Positions 26,813 through 34,964 of a stretch of 64,000 bases of DNA are shown one piece after another. The stretch comes from Seonamhaeicola sp. S2-3 (lineage in GTDB: Bacteria > Bacteroidota > Bacteroidia > Flavobacteriales > Flavobacteriaceae), in contig NZ_CP019389.1 in assembly GCF_001971785.1 (NCBI RefSeq), forward strand, positions 1,437,001 to 1,501,000, in the 5' to 3' direction. The notes below the pieces were generated by a model, which saw only the letters and a list, made by a program, of their open reading frames with translations, had not been told where the DNA came from and did not search any database. The position numbers and the translations under genes are program-made. How positions within the stretch are numbered: the first letter of the stretch is position 1; each line of letters opens with the position of its first letter.

Positions 26813-27328
26813 TTATTCTTTTATAATTTTTATTAAAAAGCTATTCTCTAGTTTTAAAAGATATAATCCATTAGGAAAGTTTGATATATCAATGTCTCCA
26901 TGTTCATAAACTATTCCCTTGTTAATTTCCTGTCCAATTAAATTAAATATTTTATAGTTTAGGTTTTGAGATAATCCAGAAATATGCAAATAATCTTGGG
27001 TAGGGTTTGGATACACTTTTAGGTTTACAGTTTTAAGTTCACTAATATTTAAAGTAGAAACTTGCAATAGTAGCGTACTTTCTTTTTGTATGTTATAATC
27101 TGCTAAAGTTCTAGTATTTTCAAGTTCATTACCATTAAAAATTAAAATTTGATTATTAACAGCAATACCTTCTTTATCTTCAATTTTAGATTTTACAGCA
27201 TCAATAGTATCGTTAGCTTCTACATCTATTGTAATTGTTTTGCCAGATTCATCTTTAACAAAAATTTGCATAGCTATAGCATTTAATGATAGAAGAGAGA
27301 ATAAAATTAAAGAGTAAAATTTTTTCAT
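26813..27328 (-). CDS. Secreted ubiquitin-like protein with type IX type A sorting domain
   Basis: 171 residues from the ATG at 27,326-27,328. A start 14 codons upstream would extend into the IS end and precede the signal peptide, so it is unlikely. Residues 1-19 are a signal peptide ([19 protein letters not shown]). Cleavage after AIA would expose Met20, aligning exactly with Met1 of ubiquitin. Residues 20-91 match about 46 of 72 positions of human ubiquitin by hand alignment, including MQIFVK, GKTIT, DKEGI and [10 protein letters not shown]. Lys at ubiquitin positions 6, 11, 27, 29, 33 and 63 are kept; Lys48 is Asn; Leu8, His68 and Val70 are changed. There is no Gly-Gly end, so conjugation is not expected. 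Residues about 103-171 are a type A sorting tail ([26 protein letters not shown]). It should be exported by Sec and type IX secretion. A eukaryotic source is inferred. Confidence 0.9.
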   Translation of the reverse strand: MKKFYSLILFSLLSLNAIAMQIFVKDESGKTITIDVEANDTIDAVKSKIEDKEGIAVNNQILIFNGNELENTRTLADYNIQKESTLLLQVSTLNISELKTVNLKVYPNPTQDYLHISGLSQNLNYKIFNLIGQEINKGIVYEHGDIDISNFPNGLYLLKLENSFLIKIIKE

Positions 27329-27357
27329 TAGGTTGGTTTTAATTATTAAAAAAAGCT

Positions 27358-27379
27358 GGATCAATCTCAAAAGTTGGGT
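27358..27379 (+). repeat. Left terminal inverted repeat of the IS
   Basis: Begins GGATCAA and ends TGGGT. It matches the complement of the right end at 17 of 22 positions. Confidence 0.85.
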
Positions 27380-27418
27380 CTAAAGAGAAAAATAATTTTC
27401 TTTGTACTTTAAATTATA

Positions 27419-27805
27419 TTGATGAATAAAGACACTGAGTTATCCTTGTTAAGTTTAATATTACCAGAAGGAATATTAGAGTATTTTGATATTGTTGGAT
27501 TCGATAAGAAGCCTATAAAGCATGTTTTATATGAGAACCGTCTAACGATATATTTGGAGGAGAAAAAACAAATACCATCTAAGTACAAGGATTGCAAGTA
27601 TAAAGCCAGTGGCTTCATGGAGCCTCGAATAATCGAGGATTATCCCGTTCGAGACAATCTACTATCATTAAATCTTAAACGAAGGCGTTGGGACGTTCTA
27701 CTTGATAAAAAGAGGATTAAAGTAAGTCGTGAATGGGATGAATTTATTGCACAGGGAACTCGAATATCAAAAGAGTTTGCTGCTTTTTTAAAAGAAATCG
27801 ACTGA
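27419..27805 (+). CDS. IS transposase N-terminal region protein
   Basis: 128 residues. It resembles the N-terminal region protein of two-ORF ISAon1-type elements: SLILPEGILEYFDIVGFDKK, EEKKQIPSKYKDCKYKASGF and the basic LKRRRWDVLL. It probably forms the DNA-binding part of the transposase. The DDE ORF lies in the +1 frame, and its frame is open back to 27,792, so the two frames overlap for 14 nt. A +1 ribosomal shift or reinitiation could join them; the sequence alone does not decide. Confidence 0.8.
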   Translation: MMNKDTELSLLSLILPEGILEYFDIVGFDKKPIKHVLYENRLTIYLEEKKQIPSKYKDCKYKASGFMEPRIIEDYPVRDNLLSLNLKRRRWDVLLDKKRIKVSREWDEFIAQGTRISKEFAAFLKEID

Positions 27806-27848
27806 TAATACTGCTCTGAGCAGCCAACAACTTGGGCACCAGTATGGT

Positions 27849-28784
27849 ATGTCCGGAAAAAGGCTTCAAAGACATTATAAGGATCACTTAAGTGATTTTA
27901 AGCAATGGGAGCATAAGAGTCATGCTAAACAGTGGCTTGTTTTCCCTGAAAACTTAGGTTCTTATTTATCCATTGATGAGACAGCGCTGTCCAAGGGAGA
28001 GCTCTATACCATCATTACCAATAAGAAGGCCAAAGGAAAGAAAGGGGCTTTAGTTGGGATATTCCACGGAACTAAAGTGGAGCCTATTATCGAACAACTC
28101 TTGAAGATCCCAGCAAAGAAGCGTGCTAAAGTGAAAGAGATCACCTTAGACATGGCTAACTCTATGAAAACAATCTCCACTAAATGTTTCCCGAAAGCCA
28201 TCCAAGTAACAGACAGGTTCCATGTACAGAAGCTGGCAATAGAGGCGCTCCAAGATCTTCGTATCAAATACCGATGGGAAGCTTTGGATCAAGAAAATGA
28301 ACAGATAAAGCTATCTAGAGCTGCCGACAAAGAATTTAAACCTGTAACTTTTTCTAATGGTGATAGCTCAAAACAACTCCTGGCCAGGAGTAGATATCTA
28401 CTGTATAAATCCCCAGATAAATGGACTCCAAATCAGAAAGAGAGGGGACAGATATTGTTTAATGAATACCCAGAATTAAAGAAAGCTTATGGACTTGTTC
28501 AAGGCTTGAGGAATATTTTTAACCAAGCCATAGATATTAAAGTAGCTTACACCAAACTAGCCCACTGGTACAAAGATGTAGAGGAGTCAGGATTTAAGAG
28601 CTTCCAAACGGTAGCCAATAGTATTACTTTAAATTACCGCTCTGTACTCAACTATTTTATAAACAGAAGTACTAATGCTTCAGCTGAATCCTTTAATGCC
28701 AAAGTAAAGGCTTTTAGATCTCAATTTAGGGGAGTCAGGAATACGGAATACTTCTTATATCGCTTGATTAAATTATATTCTTAA
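27849..28784 (+). CDS. DDE transposase of the IS (ISL3-type)
   Basis: 311 residues from the ATG at 27,849. Catalytic residues are Asp43 (LSIDETAL), Asp101 (EITLDMANSMK) and Glu280 (NASAESFNAKVK). VTDRFHVQKLA (Asp122) is also typical of ISL3-type transposases. It cuts and joins the element's ends. It appears intact, and upstream in-frame sequence (DNTALSSQQLGHQYG) continues the protein-like pattern, supporting expression as a fusion with the N-terminal ORF. Confidence 0.88.
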   Translation: MSGKRLQRHYKDHLSDFKQWEHKSHAKQWLVFPENLGSYLSIDETALSKGELYTIITNKKAKGKKGALVGIFHGTKVEPIIEQLLKIPAKKRAKVKEITLDMANSMKTISTKCFPKAIQVTDRFHVQKLAIEALQDLRIKYRWEALDQENEQIKLSRAADKEFKPVTFSNGDSSKQLLARSRYLLYKSPDKWTPNQKERGQILFNEYPELKKAYGLVQGLRNIFNQAIDIKVAYTKLAHWYKDVEESGFKSFQTVANSITLNYRSVLNYFINRSTNASAESFNAKVKAFRSQFRGVRNTEYFLYRLIKLYS

Positions 28785-28794
28785 AATGGTAAAA

Positions 28795-28816
28795 ACCCAG
28801 ATTTTGGACTTGATCC
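28795..28816 (-). repeat. Right terminal inverted repeat of the IS
   Basis: Reads ACCCAGATTTTGGACTTG then ATCC on the plus strand. Imperfect inverted copy of the left end, directly followed by the second AAAAAGCT copy. Confidence 0.85.
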
Positions 28817-28849
28817 AAAAAGCTTCCAGATTAACTGAAAGCTTTTTTG
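28817..28849 (-). terminator. Terminator of tRNA-Cys, target site of the IS
   Basis: On the minus strand AAAAAGCTTTCAG, loop TTAAT, CTGGAAGCTTTTT forms a 13-bp stem with one T-G wobble, immediately downstream of the tRNA. The IS inserted at the base of the distal arm, so the T run now abuts the IS end. The stem itself survives. Confidence 0.75.
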
Positions 28850-28921
28850 AGGCGTCGAGCGGATTCGAACCGCTGTAGCAGGTTTTGCAGACCTGTGCCT
28901 AAGCCCCTCGGCCACAACGCC
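28850..28921 (-). tRNA. tRNA-Cys (anticodon GCA)
   Basis: 72 nt on the minus strand. The acceptor stem GGCGTTG pairs with CGACGCC. The D arm has GGCCGAGGGGCTTAGGC, the anticodon loop reads TCTGCAAAA, and the T arm carries the GGTTCGAATCC consensus. The discriminator base is U, the known CysRS identity base. CCA is not encoded. It is isolated from other tRNA genes and, before the IS insertion, lay 54 nt upstream of the ubiquitin-like gene. Confidence 0.95.
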
Positions 28922-29019
28922 ATTTGTTATAAATATAAAATTTGTAAAACGTTCTCTTGATTATGTTTCAAGAGCTCGGTGCAAATGTATAAAAAATTGT
29001 GATTTTTCCTTACTAAAAA

Positions 29020-29382
29020 TTATTTTTTACGCTTATCAGTCATTTTTATCGTTACAAAATTAACGTCGCCGCCAATAGGTGGGTTAATTTTACTAACCCA
29101 AACCGTTGCTTTTTTTACTAATTTATCTTCAGAAAAAATACGATTTAAAATACGTTTAGCCACTGTTTCAAGTAGTTTAGAAGGTTTACTCATTTCCTCC
29201 TTTATAATTCTGTTTAAAAAAACATAATCAACAGTATCTTTTAAATCATCTGTTTTTGCAGATGTTTGTAAATCGGCTTTTACTTCTAAATCTACTCTAT
29301 AATCGCTTCCTATTTTTGTTTCTTCATTTAAACAACCATGGTAAGCGTAAACCCTAATATTTTCAACTTTTATAATTCCCAT
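29020..29382 (-). CDS. folB: Dihydroneopterin aldolase
   Basis: 120 residues from the ATG at 29,380-29,382, which fits the family length. The open frame extends 39 codons further upstream but that part does not resemble FolB and overlaps the glnS promoter. Motifs: IRVYAYHGCLNEE at the start, then LETVAKRILNRIF and ATVWVSKINPPIGG. It converts dihydroneopterin to 6-hydroxymethyl-dihydropterin and glycolaldehyde in folate synthesis. It is divergent from glnS. Confidence 0.88.
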   Translation of the reverse strand: MGIIKVENIRVYAYHGCLNEETKIGSDYRVDLEVKADLQTSAKTDDLKDTVDYVFLNRIIKEEMSKPSKLLETVAKRILNRIFSEDKLVKKATVWVSKINPPIGGDVNFVTIKMTDKRKK

Positions 29383-29436
29383 TTTATAATAGATATAATC
29401 AAAAAACTTAATAAGCGAAAATAAGTTGATTTTCCG

Positions 29437-29444
29437 TAATTTTG
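29437..29444 (+). promoter_or_regulatory. Bacteroidota -7 box before glnS
   Basis: TAATTTTG is an exact TAnnTTTG match located 30 bp before the ATG at 29,474. Confidence 0.5.
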
Positions 29445-29473
29445 GTGCTTGTTTAGTTGAAAAACACCAGAAA

Positions 29474-31480
29474 ATGTCTGAAGAAAAAAAATCACTCAAT
29501 TTTATTGAGCAAATTATAGAAGAAGATTTAGCAAATGGAATGCCAAAAAGCCAATTACGCTTTAGGTTTCCGCCAGAACCTAATGGGTATTTACATATTG
29601 GTCATACCAAAGCTATAGGAATTAGTTTTGGTTTGGGTGAAAAATACAATGCCCCAGTAAATCTTAGATTTGATGATACAAATCCTTCTAAAGAAGAACA
29701 AGAGTATGTAGATGCTATTAAGAGAGATGTAGCTTGGTTGGGTTATAAATGGGATAAAGAATTGTATTCTTCAGATTATTTTCAACAGCTATATGATTGG
29801 GCTGTGTTAATGATAAAAGATGGTAAGGCTTATGTAGACTCGCAAACAAGCGAAGAAATGGCCGAACAAAAAGGAACTCCAACGCAAGTAGGAATCAATA
29901 GTCCTTATAGAAACCGAAGTGTTGAAGAAAATCTAGATTTATTTACACGCATGAAAAATGGCGAATTTCCGGCAGGTACCCATGTATTGCGCGCCAAAAT
30001 TGATATGGAAGATCCTAATATGCTTATGCGAGACCCAATTATGTATCGTATTATGTATGCCCATCATCATAGAACAGGTGATAAGTGGTGTATTTACCCT
30101 ATGTATGATTGGACGCATGGCGAAAGTGATTATATAGAACAAGTTTCACATTCATTATGTTCATTAGAGTTTAAACCTCACAGAAAACTCTATAATTGGT
30201 TTAGAGACATTGTTCATAAATATAGTTCAGATACCTTACCATTACCACCAAAACAAAGGGAATTTGCTCGTTTAAACCTAAGTTATACCATAATGAGTAA
30301 ACGTAAGTTACTCCAATTGGTAAATGAAGGTGTTGTAAATGGATGGGATGACCCCAGAATGCCAACTATTTCTGGTTTGCGCAGAAGAGGTTATACCCCC
30401 AATGCATTAAGAAAGTTTGTTGAAACTGCTGGAGTTGCCAAACGTGATAATGTTATAGATGTATCGCTTTTAGAATTTTGTATTCGTGAAGATTTAAACA
30501 AAACAGCTCCAAGAGTAATGGCTGTTTTAGATCCTGTTAAATTAGTTATTACAAACTATCCTGAAGACAAAGTAGAATGGTTTGATGCTGAAAATAATCC
30601 TGAAGATGAAACTGCAGGCTATAGAAAAGTACCTTTTTCAAGAGAACTTTATATTGAAAGAGAAGATTTTAAAGAGGAAGCAGGAAATAAATTTTTTAGA
30701 TTAAAACTAGGAGGTGAGGTACGTTTAAAAAACGCCTATATAATTAAAGCAGAAAGTGTTATTAAAGATTCTAAGGGGAATATTACAGAAATACACTGTA
30801 CATATTCTACAGATACCACAAAAAGAGTAAAAGGAACGCTGCATTGGGTTTCTATACAACATGCTATAAAAGTTGAGGTTAGGGAATACGATCGTTTATT
30901 TATGGATGAGGCTCCAGATGCTCATCAAGACAAAGATTTCATGGAATTTATTAACCCTAATTCATTAAAAATAATTGAGGCATATGCAGAACCAAGTTTG
31001 GTAGAAGCTAAAGTAGGAGACAGGTTTCAATTTCAACGCTTAGGATATTTTAACGTTGATGATGACACCACTGCCGATAAATTAATTTTTAATAAAACAG
31101 TTGGTTTAAGAGATACTTGGGCAAAGGTTAAACCTAAACAAACAAATCAAAATAATAATCAGCAAAAGCCACAACAACATCAAAGAAAAGCTATTGATGT
31201 AATTCAGAAATTAGGCAAGAAATACACTAATTTACCAGAAGCTAAACAACAAAAAGTAAAAGCCGAAATTTTAGAGTTGGCAAAAAATGTAACTTATGAA
31301 GAGCTAGAACCACTTTTTGGAACTGCCGTAAAAAAAGTAGGAACTCGCATTGCAACAGCAATAACATTAGGTGTTTTACTAAAAAATGGTTTAGAAAAAA
31401 ATGACGCTATTAATAATTTTATAGCAAAAGCTTTAGAAGATAAAAATGAGCTGTTAGTTACTGAAGCTAAAGCACTATAA
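29474..31480 (+). CDS. glnS: Glutaminyl-tRNA synthetase with C-terminal extension
   Basis: 668 residues from ATG 29,474; the 16 codons of open frame upstream contain the promoter box. Class I signatures are HIGH (PNGYLHIGHTKA, about residue 38) and MSKRK (about residue 273). LRFDDTNPSKEEQEYVDAIK is typical of GlnRS. It charges tRNA-Gln directly, so glutaminylation need not rely on GatCAB. After the anticodon-binding domains comes a Gln/Asn-rich linker (about 554-575) and a roughly 95-residue helical tail (KLGKKYTNLPEAKQQKVKAE). The tail has the position of the YqeY-like domain seen in some GlnRS, but I cannot confirm homology. Confidence 0.95.
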   Translation: MSEEKKSLNFIEQIIEEDLANGMPKSQLRFRFPPEPNGYLHIGHTKAIGISFGLGEKYNAPVNLRFDDTNPSKEEQEYVDAIKRDVAWLGYKWDKELYSSDYFQQLYDWAVLMIKDGKAYVDSQTSEEMAEQKGTPTQVGINSPYRNRSVEENLDLFTRMKNGEFPAGTHVLRAKIDMEDPNMLMRDPIMYRIMYAHHHRTGDKWCIYPMYDWTHGESDYIEQVSHSLCSLEFKPHRKLYNWFRDIVHKYSSDTLPLPPKQREFARLNLSYTIMSKRKLLQLVNEGVVNGWDDPRMPTISGLRRRGYTPNALRKFVETAGVAKRDNVIDVSLLEFCIREDLNKTAPRVMAVLDPVKLVITNYPEDKVEWFDAENNPEDETAGYRKVPFSRELYIEREDFKEEAGNKFFRLKLGGEVRLKNAYIIKAESVIKDSKGNITEIHCTYSTDTTKRVKGTLHWVSIQHAIKVEVREYDRLFMDEAPDAHQDKDFMEFINPNSLKIIEAYAEPSLVEAKVGDRFQFQRLGYFNVDDDTTADKLIFNKTVGLRDTWAKVKPKQTNQNNNQQKPQQHQRKAIDVIQKLGKKYTNLPEAKQQKVKAEILELAKNVTYEELEPLFGTAVKKVGTRIATAITLGVLLKNGLEKNDAINNFIAKALEDKNELLVTEAKAL

Positions 31481-31483
31481 ATA

Positions 31484-31512
31484 TTGTAGTTATCAAGGTA
31501 AATATAACTTTG
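31484..31512 (+). promoter_or_regulatory. Promoter of the DUF1761 gene
   Basis: TTG at 31,484, an 18-bp spacer and TAACTTTG at 31,505-31,512 fit the Bacteroidota -33/-7 layout. The start codon is at 31,562. Confidence 0.5.
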
Positions 31513-31561
31513 GTATTCAATTTTTAGTTATATTTAAGTACTAACTAAAACTAATATTATT

Positions 31562-32047
31562 ATGGGTTTATTTAATTTTCCTGCAATTATTGTTGCAGCA
31601 GTTTCGGCGTTAGTAGTTGGATTTATTTGGTATAATCCTAAAGTTTTTGGAACTGCTTGGATGAAAGCTGCAGATATGACCGAAGAGAAAATACAAGGTG
31701 CTAACATGGCTAAAATATTTGGTTTAGCTTTATTTTTTGCTTTCTTATTATCTACGGCGTTACCAGGAATTGTTATTCACCAAATGGGAGCTTTAAGCCT
31801 TGTAGGGGGAGACCCATCAACCGCACTCCCATCGTATGATGCTTTTATGGCAGATTACGCAGATGCTTTTAGAACCTTTAAACATGGCGTATTACACGGG
31901 GCGTTATCAGGCGTTTTTATTGCGCTTCCAATTTTAGGTACCAATGCCTTATTTGAACGTAAAAGTGCTAAATACATCTTTATTAATAGTGGATACTGGA
32001 TTGTAACTTTGGCTATTATGGGGGGCATCATTTGTGCTTGGAAATAA
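31562..32047 (+). CDS. DUF1761 family membrane protein
   Basis: 161 residues with about four hydrophobic segments. The N-terminal AAVSALVVGFIWYNPKVFG and AWMKAADMTEEKI are the usual DUF1761 landmarks, and the C-terminus has IFINSGYWIVTLAIMGGIIC. An inner-membrane protein of unknown function. It has its own promoter and terminator. Confidence 0.8.
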   Translation: MGLFNFPAIIVAAVSALVVGFIWYNPKVFGTAWMKAADMTEEKIQGANMAKIFGLALFFAFLLSTALPGIVIHQMGALSLVGGDPSTALPSYDAFMADYADAFRTFKHGVLHGALSGVFIALPILGTNALFERKSAKYIFINSGYWIVTLAIMGGIICAWK

Positions 32048-32073
32048 AAATCATTAATTTTTAAATACTAATA

Positions 32074-32106
32074 AAGACTGAAGGGCTTAACTTCGGTCTT
32101 TTTTCT
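32074..32106 (+). terminator. Rho-independent terminator after DUF1761 gene
   Basis: AAGACTGAAG (32074-32083) pairs with CTTCGGTCTT (32091-32100) with one G-T pair, and TTTTCTTT follows. The next start codon is only 8 bp after it. Confidence 0.8.
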
Positions 32107-32113
32107 TTACTAT

Positions 32114-33280
32114 TTGGTTACTTATAAAATATATAGAAAAACGTCTCAGCTTCCATCTACATGGGATAATTTACCCGTGAAGGATGTGTTTTTAAAAAGT
32201 CCTTTTTTAAAAGCCTTAGAAGCATCTTCTCCAAACAATATAACCTCGTATTATGTGGGTGTTTTTAAACAAGATGAATTAGTAGGTATTGCTATTATTC
32301 AACGAGTGCAAATGTATTTAGATGACGTTTTTAGAGATGTTTCAAATTCGTTTTTAAAACAAACAGGAAAGCAATTAGTATCTTTATTTGTTAGAGGAAA
32401 TGCCTTGGTTATTGGTAATTTAATGCATACAGGACAACATGGTATTTATATTAATTCAAATAAAATTTCACAAGATGATTTCTTAAACATCATTCAAAAA
32501 GCTATTGATGATTTAACGGTTGAAATTAAAGAAAAGTTCAATAAAAAAATTAGAATAATTGCTTTTAAAGATTATTTTGAAGAAGATTCAATTCATCAAA
32601 ATAAATCTTATTTTGAAAGCCAAAATCTTTATAAAATTCAGGTGCAACCTAATATGTTGTTTCATGTTTTAGATACATGGAAAACATCTTTAGATTACAT
32701 AAATAATTTCAATAAAAAATATAAAAGACGCTATAAAGTTGCAAGAAAAAAAAGTGCCAATTTAACCTGTAAAGAATTAGATTTAAATTATATAAGTTCT
32801 AATTCTGATAAACTATTTACTCTTTACCAAAACGTATCAGACAACGCCAGAGTAAATTCGTTTAAACTACCTAAAAATCATTTTTTATGTTTAAAGAAAA
32901 ATCTAAAAGAAAATTTTAAAGTTTTTGGGTATTTTTTAAATAATGAATTGGTTGGTTTTTACACTTTAATATTAAATAATAAAATTTTAGAAACTTATTT
33001 TTTAGGATACAATAAAGCACTACAGCGCAAACACCAATTATACTTAAATATGCTTTTTAATATGGCTTGTTTTGGTATAGATAATGGTTTTAAAACCATT
33101 GTTTATGCAAGAACTGCTATGGAAATTAAAAGTTCTATAGGAGCTAAACCACACACTATGCATGTGTATTTAAAACATACCAATAGCTTTATTGCAAATA
33201 CGGTTTTAAAATGTATTGTTAAGTATATGAACCCTATAAGAAAGTGGGAGGAAAGGCATCCGTTTAATGAAAGCATTTAA
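32114..33280 (+). CDS. GNAT-like (BioF2/FemAB-type) acyltransferase
   Basis: 388 residues. The C-terminal half (about 190-370) looks like an Acetyltransf_6 / FemAB-type GNAT domain: FNKKYKRRYKVARKKS, NNELVGFYTLILNNKILETY and QLYLNMLFNMACFGIDNG. The N-terminal half is a diverged counterpart. The start is TTG, directly behind a terminator. Its stop overlaps the histidine kinase start by 14 nt, placing it in an operon with the two-component pair. Substrate unknown; cell-wall or lipid acylation are options. Confidence 0.7.
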   Translation: MVTYKIYRKTSQLPSTWDNLPVKDVFLKSPFLKALEASSPNNITSYYVGVFKQDELVGIAIIQRVQMYLDDVFRDVSNSFLKQTGKQLVSLFVRGNALVIGNLMHTGQHGIYINSNKISQDDFLNIIQKAIDDLTVEIKEKFNKKIRIIAFKDYFEEDSIHQNKSYFESQNLYKIQVQPNMLFHVLDTWKTSLDYINNFNKKYKRRYKVARKKSANLTCKELDLNYISSNSDKLFTLYQNVSDNARVNSFKLPKNHFLCLKKNLKENFKVFGYFLNNELVGFYTLILNNKILETYFLGYNKALQRKHQLYLNMLFNMACFGIDNGFKTIVYARTAMEIKSSIGAKPHTMHVYLKHTNSFIANTVLKCIVKYMNPIRKWEERHPFNESI

Positions 33281-34964
33281 ATATTTCATTAATTTTGTTA
33301 TTAAAATTCCAACTAAAATTAGCTTAAAATCTCTCATATTAATTATAATAAACGGCCTTGTTTTTTTGGTAGTTATTACACTATCAATAACATTCTATAA
33401 TCAATTTTCAAAAGAATTAAAAGATAGAATTCTACTTCAATTAAATTCTATAAAGACTTTAAAACAAAATCAAGTTGAAAAGTTAATTCAATCAGAATGG
33501 AATAACTTTATTAACTCATCAAATAACAGTAATGATAGTTTAAGTATTAAAGTTCCTAACAACTTACAATCTGGAATTTATGATTTTACCAAGTACAATG
33601 AAAACAATCAACTTACAATTGCATTGGTAGATAAAAATAATAATAAAGTTAAATACATACCTTATAAAAAAATAACCAGTATTCTTTTAGAGCGAACCGG
33701 AATGGGAGATACTGGAGAATCTTATTTAGTAGGAGAAGATTATAGAATGCGCTCTCAATCAAGATTTCTTAAAGATTCTTTACCATACAATATAGTTGTA
33801 AAAACAAACGGTGTAAAAAATGCATTAACAGGTAACAATGGTAAAGGTTTGTATAAAGATTATAGGGGTATTGATGTTTATGGAGTTTATGGCCCTATTA
33901 ACATACCAAATTTAAACCTAGTTATACTATCTGAAATTGACAAAGATGAAGTAGAAGCACCAATAAAAGACTTACAAAAAAGGCTTTTTTTATTAATGTT
34001 CTTAATAATTTTTATTGCTGTTTTACTGTCTTTATTCCTTACAAAAATTATAGCCAACCCTATTTTAAACATGAAACATAGCCTTAAAGAAATGGTTGAT
34101 GGCAATTATAGCAGAATTAATAACTATTCTAAAAATTCTAATGAAATAAAGGAAATGTTTATAGCTTTAGACGATTTAAAAAAATCGTTACAAGGGGCGG
34201 TAACATTCTCAAAAGAGATAGGAGAAATGAATTTAAGCTCTAATTACACCCCAAAAAGTAATAATGATTCTTTAGGAAAAAGCTTAATAAAAATGAGAGA
34301 TAAGCTTATAGAATTTAGAAATAATGAAAATAAACACAGGTTAAATACAAAGCGGCAATTAGTTGATGGTTTAGAAAACGAAAGAAGAAGACTAGCCAGA
34401 GAACTTCATGATGGTTTAGGGCCACTGTTAACATCATTAAAATTTTATATAGACAATAATATTAAAAGTGAAGACCAACGCTCTGAAATGAAAACCATAA
34501 TAGACAATACCATTTCAGAAATACGTTTAATGTCTAACGCATTAATGCCAACCAGTATAGATGATTTTGGCGTAGGAACCGCCATTTTAAACTTTATAGA
34601 AAGCATTAAAAGCACAACAAATATTAATATATCTTTTGAAGATATTACTAGGGGAGCAGAAAGCAATATTACCAAAAACCAACAAATAAATATTTTTAGA
34701 ATAACCCAAGAGTTAATTAATAATACACTTAAACACGCTAAGGCAAAAAATATTAAAATAACCTTATCAGAATTTGAAGATTTTATATCGCTTTTTTATT
34801 TTGATGATGGACAAGGTTTTAATATAAAAACAGTTGCACTGGGTTCTGGTATTACAAATATTAAAGAACGTGTAGAGATTTGTAAAGGCGAAATTAAAAT
34901 ACATTCAAAACCAAACAACACAACCTTTGAAATTGAATTACCAATAGATAATGAAGACTATTAA
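33267..34964 (+). CDS. Sensor histidine kinase, NarL-partner type (HisKA_3)
   Basis: 565 residues. TM1 at about 18-45, an extracytoplasmic sensor region to about 235 containing a dCache-like stretch (GMGDTGESYLVGEDYRMRSQ), TM2 at about 238-262 and a HAMP segment. The HisKA_3 motif RRLARELHDGLGPLLTSLKF holds the phosphorylated His near residue 380. The ATPase domain has QELINNTLKHAKAKNI and FDDGQGF. It overlaps the upstream acyltransferase by 14 nt and the response regulator by 14 nt, so the three genes are translationally coupled. The signal is unknown. Confidence 0.93.
   Translation: MKAFKYFINFVIKIPTKISLKSLILIIINGLVFLVVITLSITFYNQFSKELKDRILLQLNSIKTLKQNQVEKLIQSEWNNFINSSNNSNDSLSIKVPNNLQSGIYDFTKYNENNQLTIALVDKNNNKVKYIPYKKITSILLERTGMGDTGESYLVGEDYRMRSQSRFLKDSLPYNIVVKTNGVKNALTGNNGKGLYKDYRGIDVYGVYGPINIPNLNLVILSEIDKDEVEAPIKDLQKRLFLLMFLIIFIAVLLSLFLTKIIANPILNMKHSLKEMVDGNYSRINNYSKNSNEIKEMFIALDDLKKSLQGAVTFSKEIGEMNLSSNYTPKSNNDSLGKSLIKMRDKLIEFRNNENKHRLNTKRQLVDGLENERRRLARELHDGLGPLLTSLKFYIDNNIKSEDQRSEMKTIIDNTISEIRLMSNALMPTSIDDFGVGTAILNFIESIKSTTNINISFEDITRGAESNITKNQQINIFRITQELINNTLKHAKAKNIKITLSEFEDFISLFYFDDGQGFNIKTVALGSGITNIKERVEICKGEIKIHSKPNNTTFEIELPIDNEDY

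Larger units (their letters stand above)
27350..28824 (+). mobile_element. Intact ISAon1-like (ISL3-type DDE) insertion sequence with 8-bp target duplication
   Basis: The element spans 27358-28816 (1,459 bp). Its ends are 22-bp inverted repeats matching at 17 positions: 27358-27379 starts GGATCAATCTCAAAAG, and the complement of 28795-28816 starts GGATCAAGTCCAAAAT. It is flanked by the perfect direct repeat AAAAAGCT (27350-27357 and 28817-28824). It carries two plus-strand open frames, an N-terminal region protein and a DDE transposase. Intact ends, target duplication and open frames suggest recent insertion. The site is the distal arm of the tRNA-Cys terminator, 29 bp upstream of the ubiquitin-like gene start. 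The family name rests on protein resemblance. Confidence 0.9.

Noticed and set aside
26813-27328. A conjugatable ubiquitin with E1/E2 partners nearby
   Set aside because: The domain runs straight into a linker and sorting tail with no Gly-Gly, and no E1-, E2- or deubiquitinase-like gene is in the window.
27780-27800. Programmed -1 frameshift at the CTTTTTTAAAAG slippery-looking run in the IS
   Set aside because: The transposase frame is +1 relative to the first frame, so a -1 slip at this site would not reach it.
29383-29499. N-terminal extension of folB
   Set aside because: The extra 39 codons do not match the family and overlap the glnS promoter and start on the other strand.
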